Source of the DNA: Acarospora socialis
Taxonomy: Eukaryota > Ascomycota > Lecanoromycetes > Acarosporales > Acarosporaceae
DNA: 64,000 nt
Reading direction: 5' to 3'
NCBI GenBank assembly: GCA_025617375.2
Contig: JAMYGW020000013.1
Span: forward strand, 682,001-746,000
Of this stretch, positions 1 through 12,247 are shown in pieces. Every line of letters starts with the position of its first letter. Positions within the stretch are counted from its first letter, which is position 1. A program made the translations under genes and the position numbers. The notes below the pieces were generated by a model. That model saw only the letters and a program-made list of their open reading frames with translations. It was not told where the DNA came from and ran no database searches.

Positions 1-60
1 CATGTCATGTAAGCGCCAGTGGTGTCAATCAGCATCAGACGTGCCAAGTTTCGTGCTACC

Positions 61-381
61 ATGTTCGAATATCCACTAAAGCTGGACGACTTCGGATGGG
101 AGGATGTGATCTACGACATTGTGCGTGTCTCAATCGACTATCAGGAATTTGAACTCTGCCCAAAAGGCACAGATCTTCTTCCCGGCACCATCAGGATGCA
201 TCGAGATTGGACTGGTGGTTGGAAAGTCCATCACACCCACGAAGACGCAAAAACCTACCTCTTTCGCACCACGCCTGACTGGTCCAAGGTGAAGCAAGAA
301 GATTGCCGTTGGATGACTGAAGATGGGATAGCTTCTTACGAGGACTGGATGGGAAGATGCAACACCCAACATGCGCTTTGA
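61..381 (+). CDS. Small hypothetical protein, possibly incomplete
   Basis: This is an open frame of about 106 codons from the first ATG to a TGA, in DNA of normal composition just outside the transposon block. The predicted protein is acidic and aromatic-rich, with several Trp residues, and has no motif I recognise. The frame is also open upstream of this ATG to near the window edge, so the true start may lie in an earlier exon outside the window. It could equally be a chance frame, because nothing in the neighbourhood supports expression. Low certainty. Confidence 0.3.
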   Translation: MFEYPLKLDDFGWEDVIYDIVRVSIDYQEFELCPKGTDLLPGTIRMHRDWTGGWKVHHTHEDAKTYLFRTTPDWSKVKQEDCRWMTEDGIASYEDWMGRCNTQHAL

Positions 382-698
382 GCAATGTGTTGAGAGAGAC
401 ATACAGGATGTTCTGGTTTCATGCTGGGTTGCTAAATTGTGGTCTGAAACAGTATCACAACAGAATATGGGATAACGTGGATGATTTGGACTATTGACGA
501 GGAAAGACACCAATGACCCTTAACACTCTTTGATATTGCCATTGGCTCGTGGGGGTTGGCGATCCTGCTCTGCTTAGCACTCGATCTGTGTTTTTAAAGC
601 GAGCTTATGAAGTCTAAGGAAACTATATATACGGGAATGTTTCTGAAAATGCTCATGGACTTAGGTGGCATTCGTGTTCATGGACTCACTTGAGTAAT

Positions 699-1053
699 TC
701 AAATTGTGTTGCTTGAGAGTTCCAAGTGATCCTTACCAAAGCCTCGAGCAGCCTCAAATTTCATTTCACTGCAGACTTCATCCGGAATCTCACGATAACA
801 TACTGGACCCCGGGCCATTTTACACAGCTTGATCTCGCAGTCCTTCTTACCCATGGATAGTTGGACCTCCTCTTCAAGCAATCTACTCAAAGTCTCGCGG
901 AGCTTGAAAGTAACGACGTCGGCCCCTTCTACAGTAGGTTTGGGCAGCTCATTATCCAGCTTCCGGACAACAAGATTCTATATCACTGTGTTGACAGCAT
1001 CGCCAAATTCATCGTTTGCAACAGCAAGGCAAACTCTATTATGAGCGTAGTTA
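699..1053 (-). pseudogene. 3' part of a broken minus-strand gene, cut by the copia insertion
   Basis: On the minus strand a coding-like frame runs from the copia target site (1,053) down to a TGA at 699. It includes GKKDCEIKLCKMARGP and PDEVCSEMKFEAARGF. There is one in-frame TAG near 980. Beyond the transposon the same frame continues into 18,370-18,454, so the copia element appears to have landed inside this gene. The product family is not recognised. It may be a host gene killed by the insertion or an already decaying gene. Seen: frame continuity across the insertion site. Inferred: that it was once one exon. Confidence 0.4.
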
Positions 1054-1228
1054 TGTCAGAAATCCAGACCTTATCTGATAGAGATTCTCATAGAGTTTTA
1101 GGTCACATTCTCCAGTAGCCTATTTGGACTTAGTGATGCACACCACATATCATGTAAATTAATTCTAGATACTCTAGATAATAATGACAATCAATATTAC
1201 TCACATGCTTTGATCTTCAAAAATGACA
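1054..1228 (+). repeat. 5' LTR of the copia element (175 bp)
   Basis: This direct repeat is collinear with 18,195-18,369 over its full length, with no visible indels. It begins TGTCAG and ends TGACA, the TG...CA form usual for LTRs, and is preceded by AGTTA. Its outer part keeps more C and G than the interior of the element. Confidence 0.93.
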
Positions 1229-1246
1229 GATTATGAGCTCAGCTTG
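1229..1246 (+). other. Primer-binding site, initiator tRNA-Met anticodon-arm type
   Basis: Directly after the 5' LTR the sequence reads GATTATGAGCTCAGC. It is complementary to the anticodon stem-loop of initiator tRNA-Met (loop CTCATAA). Drosophila copia and many fungal copia elements are known to prime from an internal cleavage product of this tRNA. The position immediately inside the LTR and the match to the anticodon loop are seen. Use as a primer is by family analogy. Confidence 0.6.
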
Positions 1247-1424
1247 TGTGTAAAATGCTTAAATGATGAAAAAAGATCTTGTTGTTGCTGATATACAGAA
1301 TTATTGTCAATACTCTAAGAAAAAGTGTGAACTCAACATAAAGACAGACACTCAGCTGTTTGAAAGTGTTATGAATATCTGTGCAACATTCACACAGATA
1401 AGAATTAAAATAACAATTTTATGA

Positions 1425-3369
1425 ATGTCAAAATCACATTCAAAATTGAAAGATTTGTCTGAAAACACAACAGTTTTCAATTTTGATAATATCATCATAC
1501 AAATTGAGCACAATGTCATCTACAGATCTGTTTTTTTCACAAATTGTAAAGCTGAAAGACTCAATAAACTATTCAGCATGAAAGATGTTAATCAAATACA
1601 TCTTAATAAACTTCAAACTATGAAATATAGTCAAGAAAACAGATCTAAAATCAGATCTAACAACAACAATCATAATATTGACAGTTTCATCATCAGACAG
1701 TACAATAACTACAGTGATGCAAATCACAGTTTTTAACTTAGTTCATGATGACTGAGTCAATAAAAACAACAAGATCATAATCATCATCATTCTCAATGTT
1801 ATCTTCAAAGTGACAGTCATTATAGATGACATAAGAACTGCAAAAGAAATATAAAAGTATCTGCATTTAGTTTATATTTCTCATGAGTTTAATCTTCAAT
1901 ATGTTTTTTTCATCAATCTTTATGATCTTTATCTGAATCAATTTGCATTGATCAATAACTATATTCTCAAATATAAGAAGCTTCTGATCAAAATTGTGAC
2001 ATTTAGTTTTATTATTAACAAAATTCTGAAGATTATTCTCTTTTTTATCAATCTAAAATTTTTCTACAATCAATAAGTAACAACAAAATGTTCTGCTGTC
2101 TGAATCATACTTTTTTTGCTTGACAGTCTAATTGTGAAGCTCATCAATAAAGAATGACTCAAAAAAGAAAATAAGAATTTGACTTTAATGAGAAAGTTCA
2201 AAGAAAAGAATAGAAATAAAAATGAAAAAAAGAATAAAAAGTTGAAGAACAAGAAGAAGAATGCTGAAAAGAGCAAAGAAAAGAATGAAAAGTGCACACA
2301 CTATAATAAAGAAGTTAATGCAGAACAGAACTGCTGACATAAATACTTTAATAAGATGTCAAATGAAATCAAAAAGAAACAGAAAGTCAATAAGAAGAAA
2401 AACTTGAATAAAAAATATTGTTTCAATAAAGACTTGCTTGTTCTGACAACAATCATTATCATTTTTATTGTTAACAAATTGTCATGACTAGCTGATTTTG
2501 CAGTCACACAGTATATATGCTGTGATCATTTCACATTTTTGATAATTGAGATGCTCAAAGATGAACTTACAATATAAAAAGTGACTGAATCAACAAATGT
2601 TCACAGTATTAAAACTGTCAAACTACAACTGAAACACAAGAATGACAGTGAGTTTCATTAAATCATCTTGATAAATGTCTACTTCATGTTAAATATTGAT
2701 CTCAATCTTTTCTTGATAGAAACAGTCAAATTGAAAGATATATTCATCAAAATTCACAAAGAAATACTACAACTAAAGAACAAGATGAGAAAAACAGTTG
2801 AATATGCATTTAAATTAAACAAACTATACTATCTACAGATTTTAACAGATAAGCATATTCTCTCTGAGCAAGAGATACTGTCAGTTATTGACAATAACAA
2901 GATATCACAAATTACATAATATTGACACTTTGAACATCTAGAAAACTCAAATCTTAAGTGTATGTTTAAGAACTCAAATATCAACAGTATTGATCTACAC
3001 AGATTTACAAATAAATCATCTTATTTATACAACATCTGTCTGACAATAAATCAGAAACAACAACTGTTCAAGCTTTTTTAACAGTGAGTCATCAAAATGA
3101 TTAAACTTGTTCATATTAACATTATTGATCTTATTACATCAAAAGCATTCAACAAATCAGTGTGATATATAGTCTTTATGAATAATTATTCTCACTAACA
3201 ATATATTTGCAACATAAAGATCAAAGATCAGATCAAAGATGAAATTGCATGCTTTATTAACATGATTTATACACAAATGCATAAAATCATCAAATACATA
3301 TGAATTGACAATGACAAGAAGTTTGAGAATCAAGCTCTTATTGACTGACTACAAAACAACAATATAAGC
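1425..3369 (+). mobile_element. Copia gag, protease and 5' integrase remnants
   Basis: These are decayed copia coding parts upstream of the nested insertion. The gag region is lysine-rich, with a CCHC-type knuckle near 2,296-2,340. A protease-type block lies at about 2,488-2,520. A gag-pre-integrase block starts near 2,920, and integrase core blocks follow to 3,369, where the hAT target site begins. Assignment is by order and by recognisable family blocks. The stretch is broken many times and makes no protein. Confidence 0.8.
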
Positions 3370-3377
3370 TACAAAAC
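3370..3377. repeat. Left 8-bp target duplication of the hAT element
   Basis: TACAAAAC is repeated exactly at 15,445-15,452. Eight base pairs is the hAT target-site length. The copia integrase frame is interrupted exactly here. Confidence 0.85.
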
Positions 3378-3530
3378 TAAAGTAACCATCAGATCAGACT
3401 GACTCTAATTTGATTTAATCTGATTTTGACTTAACTTGCAAATCAGATCAGAAATCTTGACTTATAAATCAGATTAAAATCAGTCTGATTGCTTTGATCT
3501 GACTTGCAGATCAATTTAAATCAATTATGT
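3378..3530. repeat. Left terminal and subterminal repeats of the hAT element
   Basis: The terminal TAAAGTAACCAT is followed by a cluster of short repeated words such as GATTTTGACTTAA, ACTTGCAAATCAG and GACTTGCAGATCA. The right end (15,315-15,444) holds the same kind of words. Subterminal repeat clusters are the usual transposase-binding sites in hAT elements. Binding here is inferred. Confidence 0.7.
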
Positions 3531-3699
3531 GATACATACTTTGTGTACATTCATCATATATAACTTATAAAATCTCATAGAGCATCATATTCAGTATATA
3601 ATATTTCATATGCTATGTAGAGCATATTTTTAACAATTATTTCTAACAATCAAACATGATAACATGATAAGTTGATAACTCTACTACTAGCTTAAACTA

Positions 3700-4162
3700 T
3701 TTTATCATTTTACATCTTGCATCAATTCAAAAAATGTCAGACAATCATAAAATTTCTGCACAAGAGTCATATTCTTTATTTGAATAATAACTTACTTGAC
3801 ATGTATAACACAGAGATTTATGTCTATCAATTAAATCAGAAGACTGATTATCAAGAAAACTTAATAATGAAGTTTCATCTTCAAGATAAGTCATCAAAAA
3901 GATCTCAGCAGTCTTCTGTAAAGCTTGTATGACACTTTTTTGTCAGTAAACATGATTAAGATGTATCTGACTGTCATTTGTACAGATTATTCTGATCAGT
4001 TAAGTGAAAAGTCAGCTTGAAATCAACAGATCTGCAGACTTTTAATAGCAATATATTTCTTGTAGAACAGTCTCTGTGTGCAAGTGTGTTAAAATTGAGC
4101 ATTAAAATATTAAAGTGATTGTACTTACTATTCAGCTTTGCATATCTCTTTTGTTTAATCAT
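3700..4162 (-). pseudogene. Histone H3-fold gene, copy 1 (H3-1), decayed
   Basis: Read on the minus strand with introns at 4,131-4,077 (GTAAGTAC...CACACAG) and near 3,890-3,835, the exons give collinear H3 blocks. TVLQEIYCY and KSADLLI match TVALREIRRYQKSTELLI. ALQKTAEIFLMTYLED matches MALQEAAEAYLVxLFED. INLCVIHVK matches TNLCAIHAK. The intron splits the Glu-Asp of the FED motif, and its donor GT now reads AT. A third intron follows the IHVK block, and the last exon is poorly preserved. The N-terminal tail is short or lost. Divergence from core H3 is closer to that of centromeric H3 variants. It is divergent to partner A. Several stops mean it is dead. That this is a histone fold is well supported; which H3 class it belongs to is not. 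Confidence 0.75.
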
Positions 4163-4414
4163 TGTATTTAAGTGAATTAAAGAGAATGAGAAGTCATCTT
4201 CTCAATTTGTATCATGTGATGAAGAAAACTGAGAAATGCATATTACTGCATTTTAAACAGCAAAACATATCAGTATTTTAGTCAACAGACAATCTGTTTT
4301 CTGTTGCAACTCAAACATTACTTAATTTCTTGTAAGTTTTCAGACACTATACTCTATTATTTTATGTTTCATAAACATTCTATATTCATCAAATATCATG
4401 CAATAACTCATAAA

Positions 4415-5995
4415 ATGTTAACAGAGAAGAAGCATCAAATCAAGAAGATTGAATCAGTATTTTTAACACATTTTTTTAACAGATTTCAAGCTGATTCTTT
4501 ACTTTCAGAAAAAAAATGATGAGAATGACAGCATTGCAAATCAGATTCAGAAATGAAGAGAAAAAGAGAAATGTAAAATTGATATACTCAAAAAATCTGA
4601 TCAAGCAATAGAATCTGACTTTGATACATCTTATAAATCAGAGAATGATTATTTGAAACATCACAGTACAAAATCAGATCACATTTGATGCAAAAATTTG
4701 TTCTTTATGTTCAAACATCATGATTAAGCTCTCAGACACAATCAAAACACAAAGTTTTATGTTTTTAAAAAGCTCAGAAAGAACAAAGAGTATATTAATG
4801 TTGATGAGAATATTAGAGTGTAGATGAAGACTGATGTCATTGAAGATCTTGAGAAGTAATGATATTGAGTGAGACAAAGTGATATGATTTCACTATTTCA
4901 TGCACAACATACACTGATGAAGTTAGCTGTGTAATTTAAGAAAGAAATTCAGTATATTAAACATGAAATTTAACTCAAAGCAGAGTTTAAAGATCTGAAG
5001 AACAAGAAGAAAGACTTTGAGATTATTACAACAAATAAAAACATCAAGTTAAAAAAAAAAATCTTATCTTCAAATGTAAGTAGCAGAGCATTACAATAGA
5101 ACAATATGTTAAAACAATGCATTAAAACTAATATATGCTTATAGATTCATTCACAGCTTGATGATCTGACAGATTGAAATCTTGATTTAATCATTTATTA
5201 GTGAGAAAGAATTGAGTATCTAGTGAGTCAATGAAGTCTTGAGATTGTGAATAACTTTAATTCTCAAGCTCATATGAAACAATTTTGACAGTAGATCATG
5301 AATTTGAAAAATATCAAGAACATAAATGTTGAGTGAATATTTTAACAAAACATTTTAACAAGCATAAACACTTACTGTCTTGTTCAACTATACTATTTCA
5401 GCTTCAGTTATCACTAAGAGTCTGATTAAACAAAATTCTGATTGTGATCTTGAAACTGTGAAGAATATTTGAATTTATTTATCAGAAAATAAAGTGAACA
5501 ATGAAGCTTTAAACAGTGAGAAGAATGATAACTGAATTGTGAATTTGAACAAGAAAAAAAAGAAAAAAAATTGAGTATTCAGATGATCTGTCTTTGCATT
5601 TGTTTAATGAAGATAATGATGAAAGTTGTGAATTTAATGAAGATGATGATGAAAGTTGTGAGTTCAATGAAGATGATGATGAAAGTCATAATAACAATAA
5701 TGAAGAGAATGATGTTGATCAAGCTAATAAAAAAAATCAAGATCATGTTACAGAGAATGATGAGAAACATGTTGAGCTTAATGAATATCACAGATCAGTA
5801 TTTTTTTCTGTAAGTTCAGTGAGCTTTTCTTTCTAATATGTCATTTTAACACTTTATGTATTTTTTAACTGTCTAGAAGATTGAAAAAGCAGAAGTTGTT
5901 AATGTTAATTTTAATGAACTGAAAATGAAAAGACTAAATGTCAATAGATTTAGTCTGCTTACTAATGTCTACAATTTCTTTAGATTTTCAAGATA
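4415..5995 (+). pseudogene. Coiled-coil/acidic partner A, decayed
   Basis: This multi-exon plus-strand gene is divergent from H3-1. The long middle part is Lys/Glu-rich and probably coiled coil. Introns begin GTAAGT near 5,075 and in the 5,330-5,400 region. After the first of these comes a motif shared with partners B and C: NLDLII, then IEYL, SLEIVNNFNSQ, MKQF and QIMNLKNIKNIN. The C-terminal part is acidic (starts YSDD) with three 10-residue repeats, and a final exon after an intron near 5,810-5,877 ends about 5,995 (MKRLNVNRFS). No known family is recognised. Role inferred only: an acidic coiled-coil protein made next to an H3-like histone could be a histone-binding partner. Stops are scattered through it. 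Confidence 0.62.
5603..5692 (+). repeat. Three 30-bp tandem repeats coding FNEDDDESCE
   Basis: Three direct copies (5,603, 5,633 and 5,663) code for ten residues each, close to FNEDDDESCE. They make the acidic tract of partner A. The reading frame stays open through all three copies, which fits past selection on an acidic tail. Confidence 0.85.
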
Positions 5996-6159
5996 AACTT
6001 ATTACTTTGCTGCAGTAAAAGCATACTATGTAATATTTGATGCTGATCTCAAAGTCATCTCTTATTTACAGACTACAAGTTTGATTATATTACATATTTT
6101 AATTTAGTGTGTAAACTCAGATGATGTAATATTATAAGATAAGAGTTACTTGTAAAACT

Positions 6160-6842
6160 GTTCAATCAAGATCATATTTTTGACTTGAATCATAACATAC
6201 TTGACATAAATAGCACAGAAATTGATGTCTAGTAGTCATTAAAATCTTGTATTGAAGAAGTTTTAAACAATCACATTATATTTTTCAAATATATCATCAA
6301 AAATCTCTTCACAGTCTTCTGCAACACTTATAAGATATTTGTTTGTTAGTGAATATCTGAAATCTATAACTTCTCATTGAAGAGACAAATTTGTTGAGCA
6401 ACTCTTGAGAAAGAAAGTTTTAATATTAATAAATTGACATTCTTCTGATATTGTCAAATCTCTTTTAGAATAATTATTAATTAAGAGTGTATTAGATAAA
6501 ACTGTTAAAATTGAAAAATATTATGAAGTAATACATACTGTCTGACTTAACACATCTTTTAATGATCATCTTTGTGAACTGTTGTGCTGATTGTTTTGAT
6601 GACTGCTTTTTTTTTTGAAACATAGCTGATGAAATGTTCACTGATTGTAGATTGAATACAGTTTAAAAATTTACTGTTTGCAAATCTGCAGCAATCTGAG
6701 TGTTTGTTATATTTGATGCAGTGAATTTATTCTTTGTAACTGTCTTGAACTTAAGTGCAGAATTGAACTTGAGTTTGAACACAAACTTAAACTTAATAAA
6801 TATCTTCTTCTTCTTTCTCTTTAGCTTTCTAGATATTGTCAT
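6160..6842 (-). pseudogene. Histone H3-fold gene, copy 2 (H3-2), with long basic tail, decayed
   Basis: The start ATG is at 6,842 on the minus strand. The first ~100 codons are open except for one stop and very basic (MTISRKLKRKKKKIF...), ending near IIKRCVKSDS before an intron that starts GTATGT. After it, IRRMS matches the IRRYQKS helix. QICLFNEKL, then VLQKT-KRFLMIYL, match the REI...ALQEAAEAFLV.LFE region. The DNA of 6,170-6,350 is visibly similar to 3,760-3,930 in copy 1. Frame breaks make the C-terminal part hard to follow. It is divergent to partner B and convergent with partner A. A lysine-rich tail plus an H3 core is what an H3 or CENP-A type protein looks like. Confidence 0.65.
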
Positions 6843-7186
6843 TCTAGATGTTGACTGTTAAAACTGTACATTAAAAACAAAACATTTTGAACTTATATCT
6901 GTTACTTGATGTGTCAGTGTGTTGTAGTGTTGTGATTTGTAATGTAGTGATGTTTTTGATGTGAAGTTGAGATCATGTTGTTTTGTTTAACATTTACATT
7001 AACATACTAAGTGAATTTGATCAAAACAAACAAATATTGTAGTCAAACAACAGTACATACATGCATCTTTCACAATGATTCATCTTTTAAACAACAAACT
7101 CTTCAACAAATCAGCATCTTCTCTCAGCATAACAAGAAATATTTAATACAAAGACTTGTACATTAGAATAGAGTGTTAAATTTAAA

Positions 7187-8706
7187 ATGAACAAGAAAAG
7201 AATCAAGACAACTGAAACTGCAGATAAATTAAGTAAGAAGTCATCATTGTTTTTCACTTCTGTTAATAAATCAAAGCATAATCAATCAATCATTAATCAG
7301 ACTCTACAGCAGAAACATTCAGTAAAGAAGAAATTCAGATTGAAGAAGTGATTAATATTATAACACTCTTTACATTTATAATTTTTAATACATTTTTCTA
7401 ATATTCTTCAACATGTCACTGACTGATATATTGTATAATCAGTTAAAGATTTCAATACTGTAACAATAATAATCAGAATCTTGCAGAAACACAAAGATCA
7501 ATTATTTATATTAAGAACATCAGAATAAAACATTGAGTCTGATGTAAAATCAGTGTATAAGAAGAAGCAGAACTATTTTTAAAATTTACACATTGTTGCT
7601 GCATACATTTATCAAAAGAATCTTTCTTTTAAATCTCAAGCTATTGAATAAACAAGAAAATATGATCATAACATTAAACATTATAAGATACTGAAACTGA
7701 AAAGATTAACAGAATAACTTAAAGTAGATTAAGATAGATGTAAGATATTAAAGATAAATGCAGTGAAAACTTTAATAAAGTTTTATTTTCATAAAGAACA
7801 GAGTGATATGATAGTCAGTCATCTAATTAAATATTATTAACAATTAACAGTGAAATGACTTGAGAAACAGATGAATCACACTGAAAATGAAAACAAAGTA
7901 CAACAGAAACTCATCAATGCACTTTATGCTGAAGAAGACTTAAAAATTACAGAAAAAATAAAGACAGAATAAATACAAAAGATTGATGTGTCTGAAGAAG
8001 TAAATAGCTGATGATGTCTGTTAAAATTGAGCATTAAAATTAACTGATATATGTAGATTCACTCTCAGATTAATTAAGTTACAGCATAAAATCTTGATCT
8101 TTTCATTTGATGCTGAAAGCAAATTGAGTTCATGACTGAACAGTGAAATCTTGAACTAGCTGAAAATTCTGATTTTTGAGCAAGTATGCAAGAATTTTAA
8201 CAGCAGATTGTGAATTCAGAAAATATCAGAAATATGAAAGTAAAGTAAGTAATTTAACAATATATTCTAACAACATAAAGTACTTACTACTAAACATAGC
8301 TATATCATTTCTGTTATCACTATCTCTACTGTTTTTGAAGATGTTTGAACTGTAAATGTAATAACTTTTAGCAGTGTAGAGCAAGTTATGACTGAAGATG
8401 TGATAATTTATTTGTTTAAAAATGAAAGTAAGAAGTTGCTTAGCATCAAAGAGTTAAATGACTTTATAATCAATGATATAAAAAAAAGTCTCTAAGTGCT
8501 GCTGAGCTTTCTGATGATTCATTGCTGAATTTTAAAATTAAAAGTGATGAAAAGAACAATATCAGTGAAAAGAATAACACAAATAATGACTTAATGCAAG
8601 TAAAATGTTCTTCATTGCAAATGTGTCTTAATCATTTACTGATATTGACAACAGAAAAAGAATGTGAAATGATTCTAATGTGTAAATTTAATGCATGTAT
8701 ATCTTA
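7187..8706 (+). pseudogene. Coiled-coil/acidic partner B, decayed
   Basis: The gene starts MNKKRIKTTETADK and is divergent from H3-2. It is paralogous to partner A. The shared QSDMI segment is followed by a coiled-coil stretch. An intron ends ATATGTAG at 8,055, and after it comes NLDLFI, QIEFMTEQ, NLELAENSDF and QQIVNSENIRNMK, in the same order and spacing as in A. The C-terminal part starts ELSDDSLLNF and is acidic/Asn-rich, without the tandem repeats of A. Its DNA at 8,022-8,330 aligns by eye with 5,105-5,430. Stops are present. Function unknown; same inference as for partner A. Confidence 0.6.
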
Positions 8707-9599
8707 ACTTACTGTTCTTATTCTGTCATAATATGATGCTTAGTGTTCTACAATGAGTCAATAACATTAGCTAAGTGAGAAAACTATGTTAATGACAATA
8801 TTACTACTTTGATTATTGAACTTTCTTTTCTTCTTAAAGTGCAGATTTAAACAATACATCACTTACACAATGCTACACTTCAGTACTGAGTTTTGATTCT
8901 ACAAGATTCATTATGTATATTAATGAGAGAAATTTGAATGCATTGATCAAGAATAAATTCAAAGATGACATGAGTTTAACATGAATTCATGATTATATCA
9001 CATGCATTAAAAATAATTGTTAAAATTCTGCTCACAAACAAGATCATTTTCTGACTCATAACTTATCAGAATCACTATCTTCATCTGATTTACTTTAAAA
9101 GTTATGTTGCATTGCTCTGAGTTTTTAAAATATTATTGTTGATTCAATCAGACTGAGCAGCTGATCTTGTAATATGTTTAATATTAATGAGTATGTTTGA
9201 AGAAGAGCAAATTCTTATAATAACTTAAGAAATGATTAATTTGCAGATGCTGAAACAGTAATAATAGAATTTGAAGTAGTAGATTGAGTAACATTTGTGA
9301 CTGTTGTGATGACAGAGAGTTTAATATTGATTGATTAAACAGCTGATGATGACTGTATAATGACAATATTAATGTTTGTATTGAACAAATCATCATTTTT
9401 TAAGTTAAAACTCATTTTAATGTCTTTTTCTAATGCTTCATGCATCTTCTTCTCATTAAAAATTGCTTAAATACTCATCAGATGCATCATCATTGTCTGA
9501 AATGATAATGATAAATAGATACTTTATATTTTCTGACAGTTTGTTAATTAATGACACTTTAAAATCAAAATTCTGAGCAGTATCAATCTTAATGATTGT

Positions 9600-11420
9600 G
9601 TCTGAGTTAACTGCATACTCATATGAGTAAAAGTCATGATGCTTGATAAGCATAATGTGCTGAATTGTCTTGATATTAAGTTGATTTCATTGATAATGAC
9701 ACACATTGTAAATCATGTTGAAAAAACACTCAATACTCACTTCTGCAACAGATATAGCAAGTATATTTTTGATGAATTGAGTCATAATAAACTTAATCTT
9801 TTCTTATAATTTTTACTCATCTAGAATGTTAAGATCTTTCATAAGTGCAGTTTGCAGTCATGTTATGACTTTGAATGCAGTTATTTTTGACATTTTCTTA
9901 CTGAACTGCTGTTGTAGCTGAATAACAGCTTTGAGACTAAGATATGCAGTTTTAACTGTTAAGACATTTGAATGTGCAACTGATCAAATCTTAAACTATT
10001 GATAATATCTTTTGTAATATGATCTGAACTTGCACTCATAATATCTTTAGTGTTTTGATTTTCATGCTGAATTCTTAATGTTGAAGTGCTGTTAGCAGCT
10101 GAATATTAAATTAAAGCATTAGAAAGAAGTTACACATCTGATAAATACTGAGTTTGATGCTTGAATTCAAAACACTGTCAAGATTGTATAATGTGTCTTG
10201 TTTATCAGTAGTCTTGCTGTAATACTGAGAAAGCTTGTTCTTGATATCTTTGATTGTGTCATTTAATTAAGATGTGAATAATAATTCACAAATATTCACT
10301 TTCACTCACTGATCTTCAAGATGATCAAATAAGTTATTGTAGACATATCATGCTTTATTGATGATTAATTCAGCAGTAAAATCAAGTACATTAATTAAAG
10401 TCTTAAATGACTTCAGAAGCTTGACAATATATTTAATCTATTTTTATTTTTTATAAAAGATCTTCAGCATGCTCATTGATTTATTCTGAACAGAAGTTCA
10501 TTCTTTAAACTCATTTCTGTGTTCAAGCATTCACATTAATATATTATAAATTGAGTTTCAGTGTGTCTTAACATCTTGAATCATTTTAACAGCTTTGACA
10601 AAAATCACATTTTATAATCACTTGAACTGCTTGAGTCTCTGAGAAATGCAATTGATGACAATAGTAAGTGTTTGAATCTGTAATAATTTGATTCAGTATA
10701 TTAAATATTTTTGTTAAAATAGAATGTATTTTTTTCAGAGTGTTATCAAACAAGATAGAATTCACTGATATAATAGTGAAAATTGTAGAATCAAAAGTTT
10801 CAGTAATTTTCTTGTTGAATATCTCTGCTTTGAGTTTCTCAAGTAGTTTGTTCATTATTAATTAAATAATGTGTGTTATACAATTCACTGTGTTTTTCTG
10901 ATAGTCTCAATTCACATTTTATTGTTTCAGTAGTTTATTAAGATGTTTATGAAAAATCTGATTGTTGTATGCATTATTTGCTGTAACAGTAAGAAGTTTT
11001 ATCTTCAGTTTTCATGACTCAAGAACATTAATTACATAGTTAATTAGATTTTCATCAGTATGCACTTCTTCTAGTTCTTTGAAGTTAAGAAGAACTTCAT
11101 GATAATTTCAATCTTCATCAATGAAATAGTCAGTAATTTTCATAAAAGCAAGATTATTTAAACTGATTCAACAGTTCAGAACTATGAAAACTTTAATTTG
11201 AGATTTAAGTTCTTTAAAAGTGAATACACACACTTTCTTATATTGTTTCTTCAAAAGATTTTCAATCTTTGTGCAATCTGAAATCTTTGTATCTGAATAA
11301 AGCATCTCAATAAATCTTTTAAAATAAGAATGTTCTACTGATCAGAAAGATCAGTTAAATATAAAAATGATTGTAAATAGTTATTGCTTGAATACTTCAA
11401 CTGTGAATGATGACATCTTT
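9600..11420 (-). pseudogene. hAT transposase, decayed
   Basis: Minus-strand blocks follow hAT transposase order. NNLAFMKITDYFIDED and LLNFKELEEVHTDEN (about 11,165-11,045) match the fungal hAT S/TPNNLAFLGIT...GF..LEG.H..ENL region around the second catalytic Asp. KLLTVTANNAYNNQ follows, then CITHII and LLEKLKAE, an RW(N)S-type segment near 10,560, and LEDQ...LSQYYSKTTD. The dimerisation domain with NQLNIKTIQHIMLIKHHD is at about 9,720-9,640. Several stops and at least one frame change are visible. The N-terminal BED finger expected between 11.4 and 12.0 kb was not found. Distance to both ends and the shared compositional decay show it belongs to the surrounding element. Confidence 0.9.
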
Positions 11421-12247
11421 GTAAAGACTGTGACAGAATTCTAGTGACATAAATATTAAAAATCAGTATTAAAAGTAGTTAACTGATCTGTTTATCAAAT
11501 GCTGAGATTAAATCATCTTACTGTTTATCTTGCAGCTGCTGCATACTTTGACATGTTTTATAATTCAGATGTCTTTTCATCAAACTAATTTCTTTATTTA
11601 TTATAATGAGATATATCATCAGAATTTCACATCTTTTGCAGAGCATCTTGAATTTTTCATCAATGACAAAGACAATCAGTTCAAAGATGAATCATACTCT
11701 GAAAATTTGTACAGTGTTATTTCACAGAAGTAATTTTTTTTGATTGATTTCAAATAGATGTTTAACAACTCAGTGTGTTGTCTTTTATCAGTCTTAAAAT
11801 TCTTCACTGATGTCTAAATCATAAGATAAGAATTTTACTTTTGAAGATTGAATCAGACATGTGAGTGAAGTTGTTGTGCAAGAAAGTTAAGTAATACTGT
11901 TGTACATGAAACTTCAGCTTTCATTGAGCTCATTAAGTTATTAACTTAATTCAGTTTCTTCTTCATATGATATTGAGCTCTGTGAAGTCATAATTTCTTG
12001 AAATATAAATAAAGATATTACAGAATAATTATTCAATCAAATTATCATATAATTCAATCAGATTGATAGCATTTTAACAATTATTTCTAATGCTACAAAC
12101 ACTAAATTAATCAAGCTAGTTACAGTATTACTGATCAATGAAATGTAACATTTTATTGAGCTGACTCTTCAAGTCAATTATTAATTCTCTCTTGCATAAT
12201 CATCAATATCAGCTTCTTTCATCTTCTCATTTTCACACTTTCTTCAA

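Noticed and set aside
2070-2297. Phe-rich minus-strand frame
   Set aside because: It is the antisense of the lysine-rich copia gag region.
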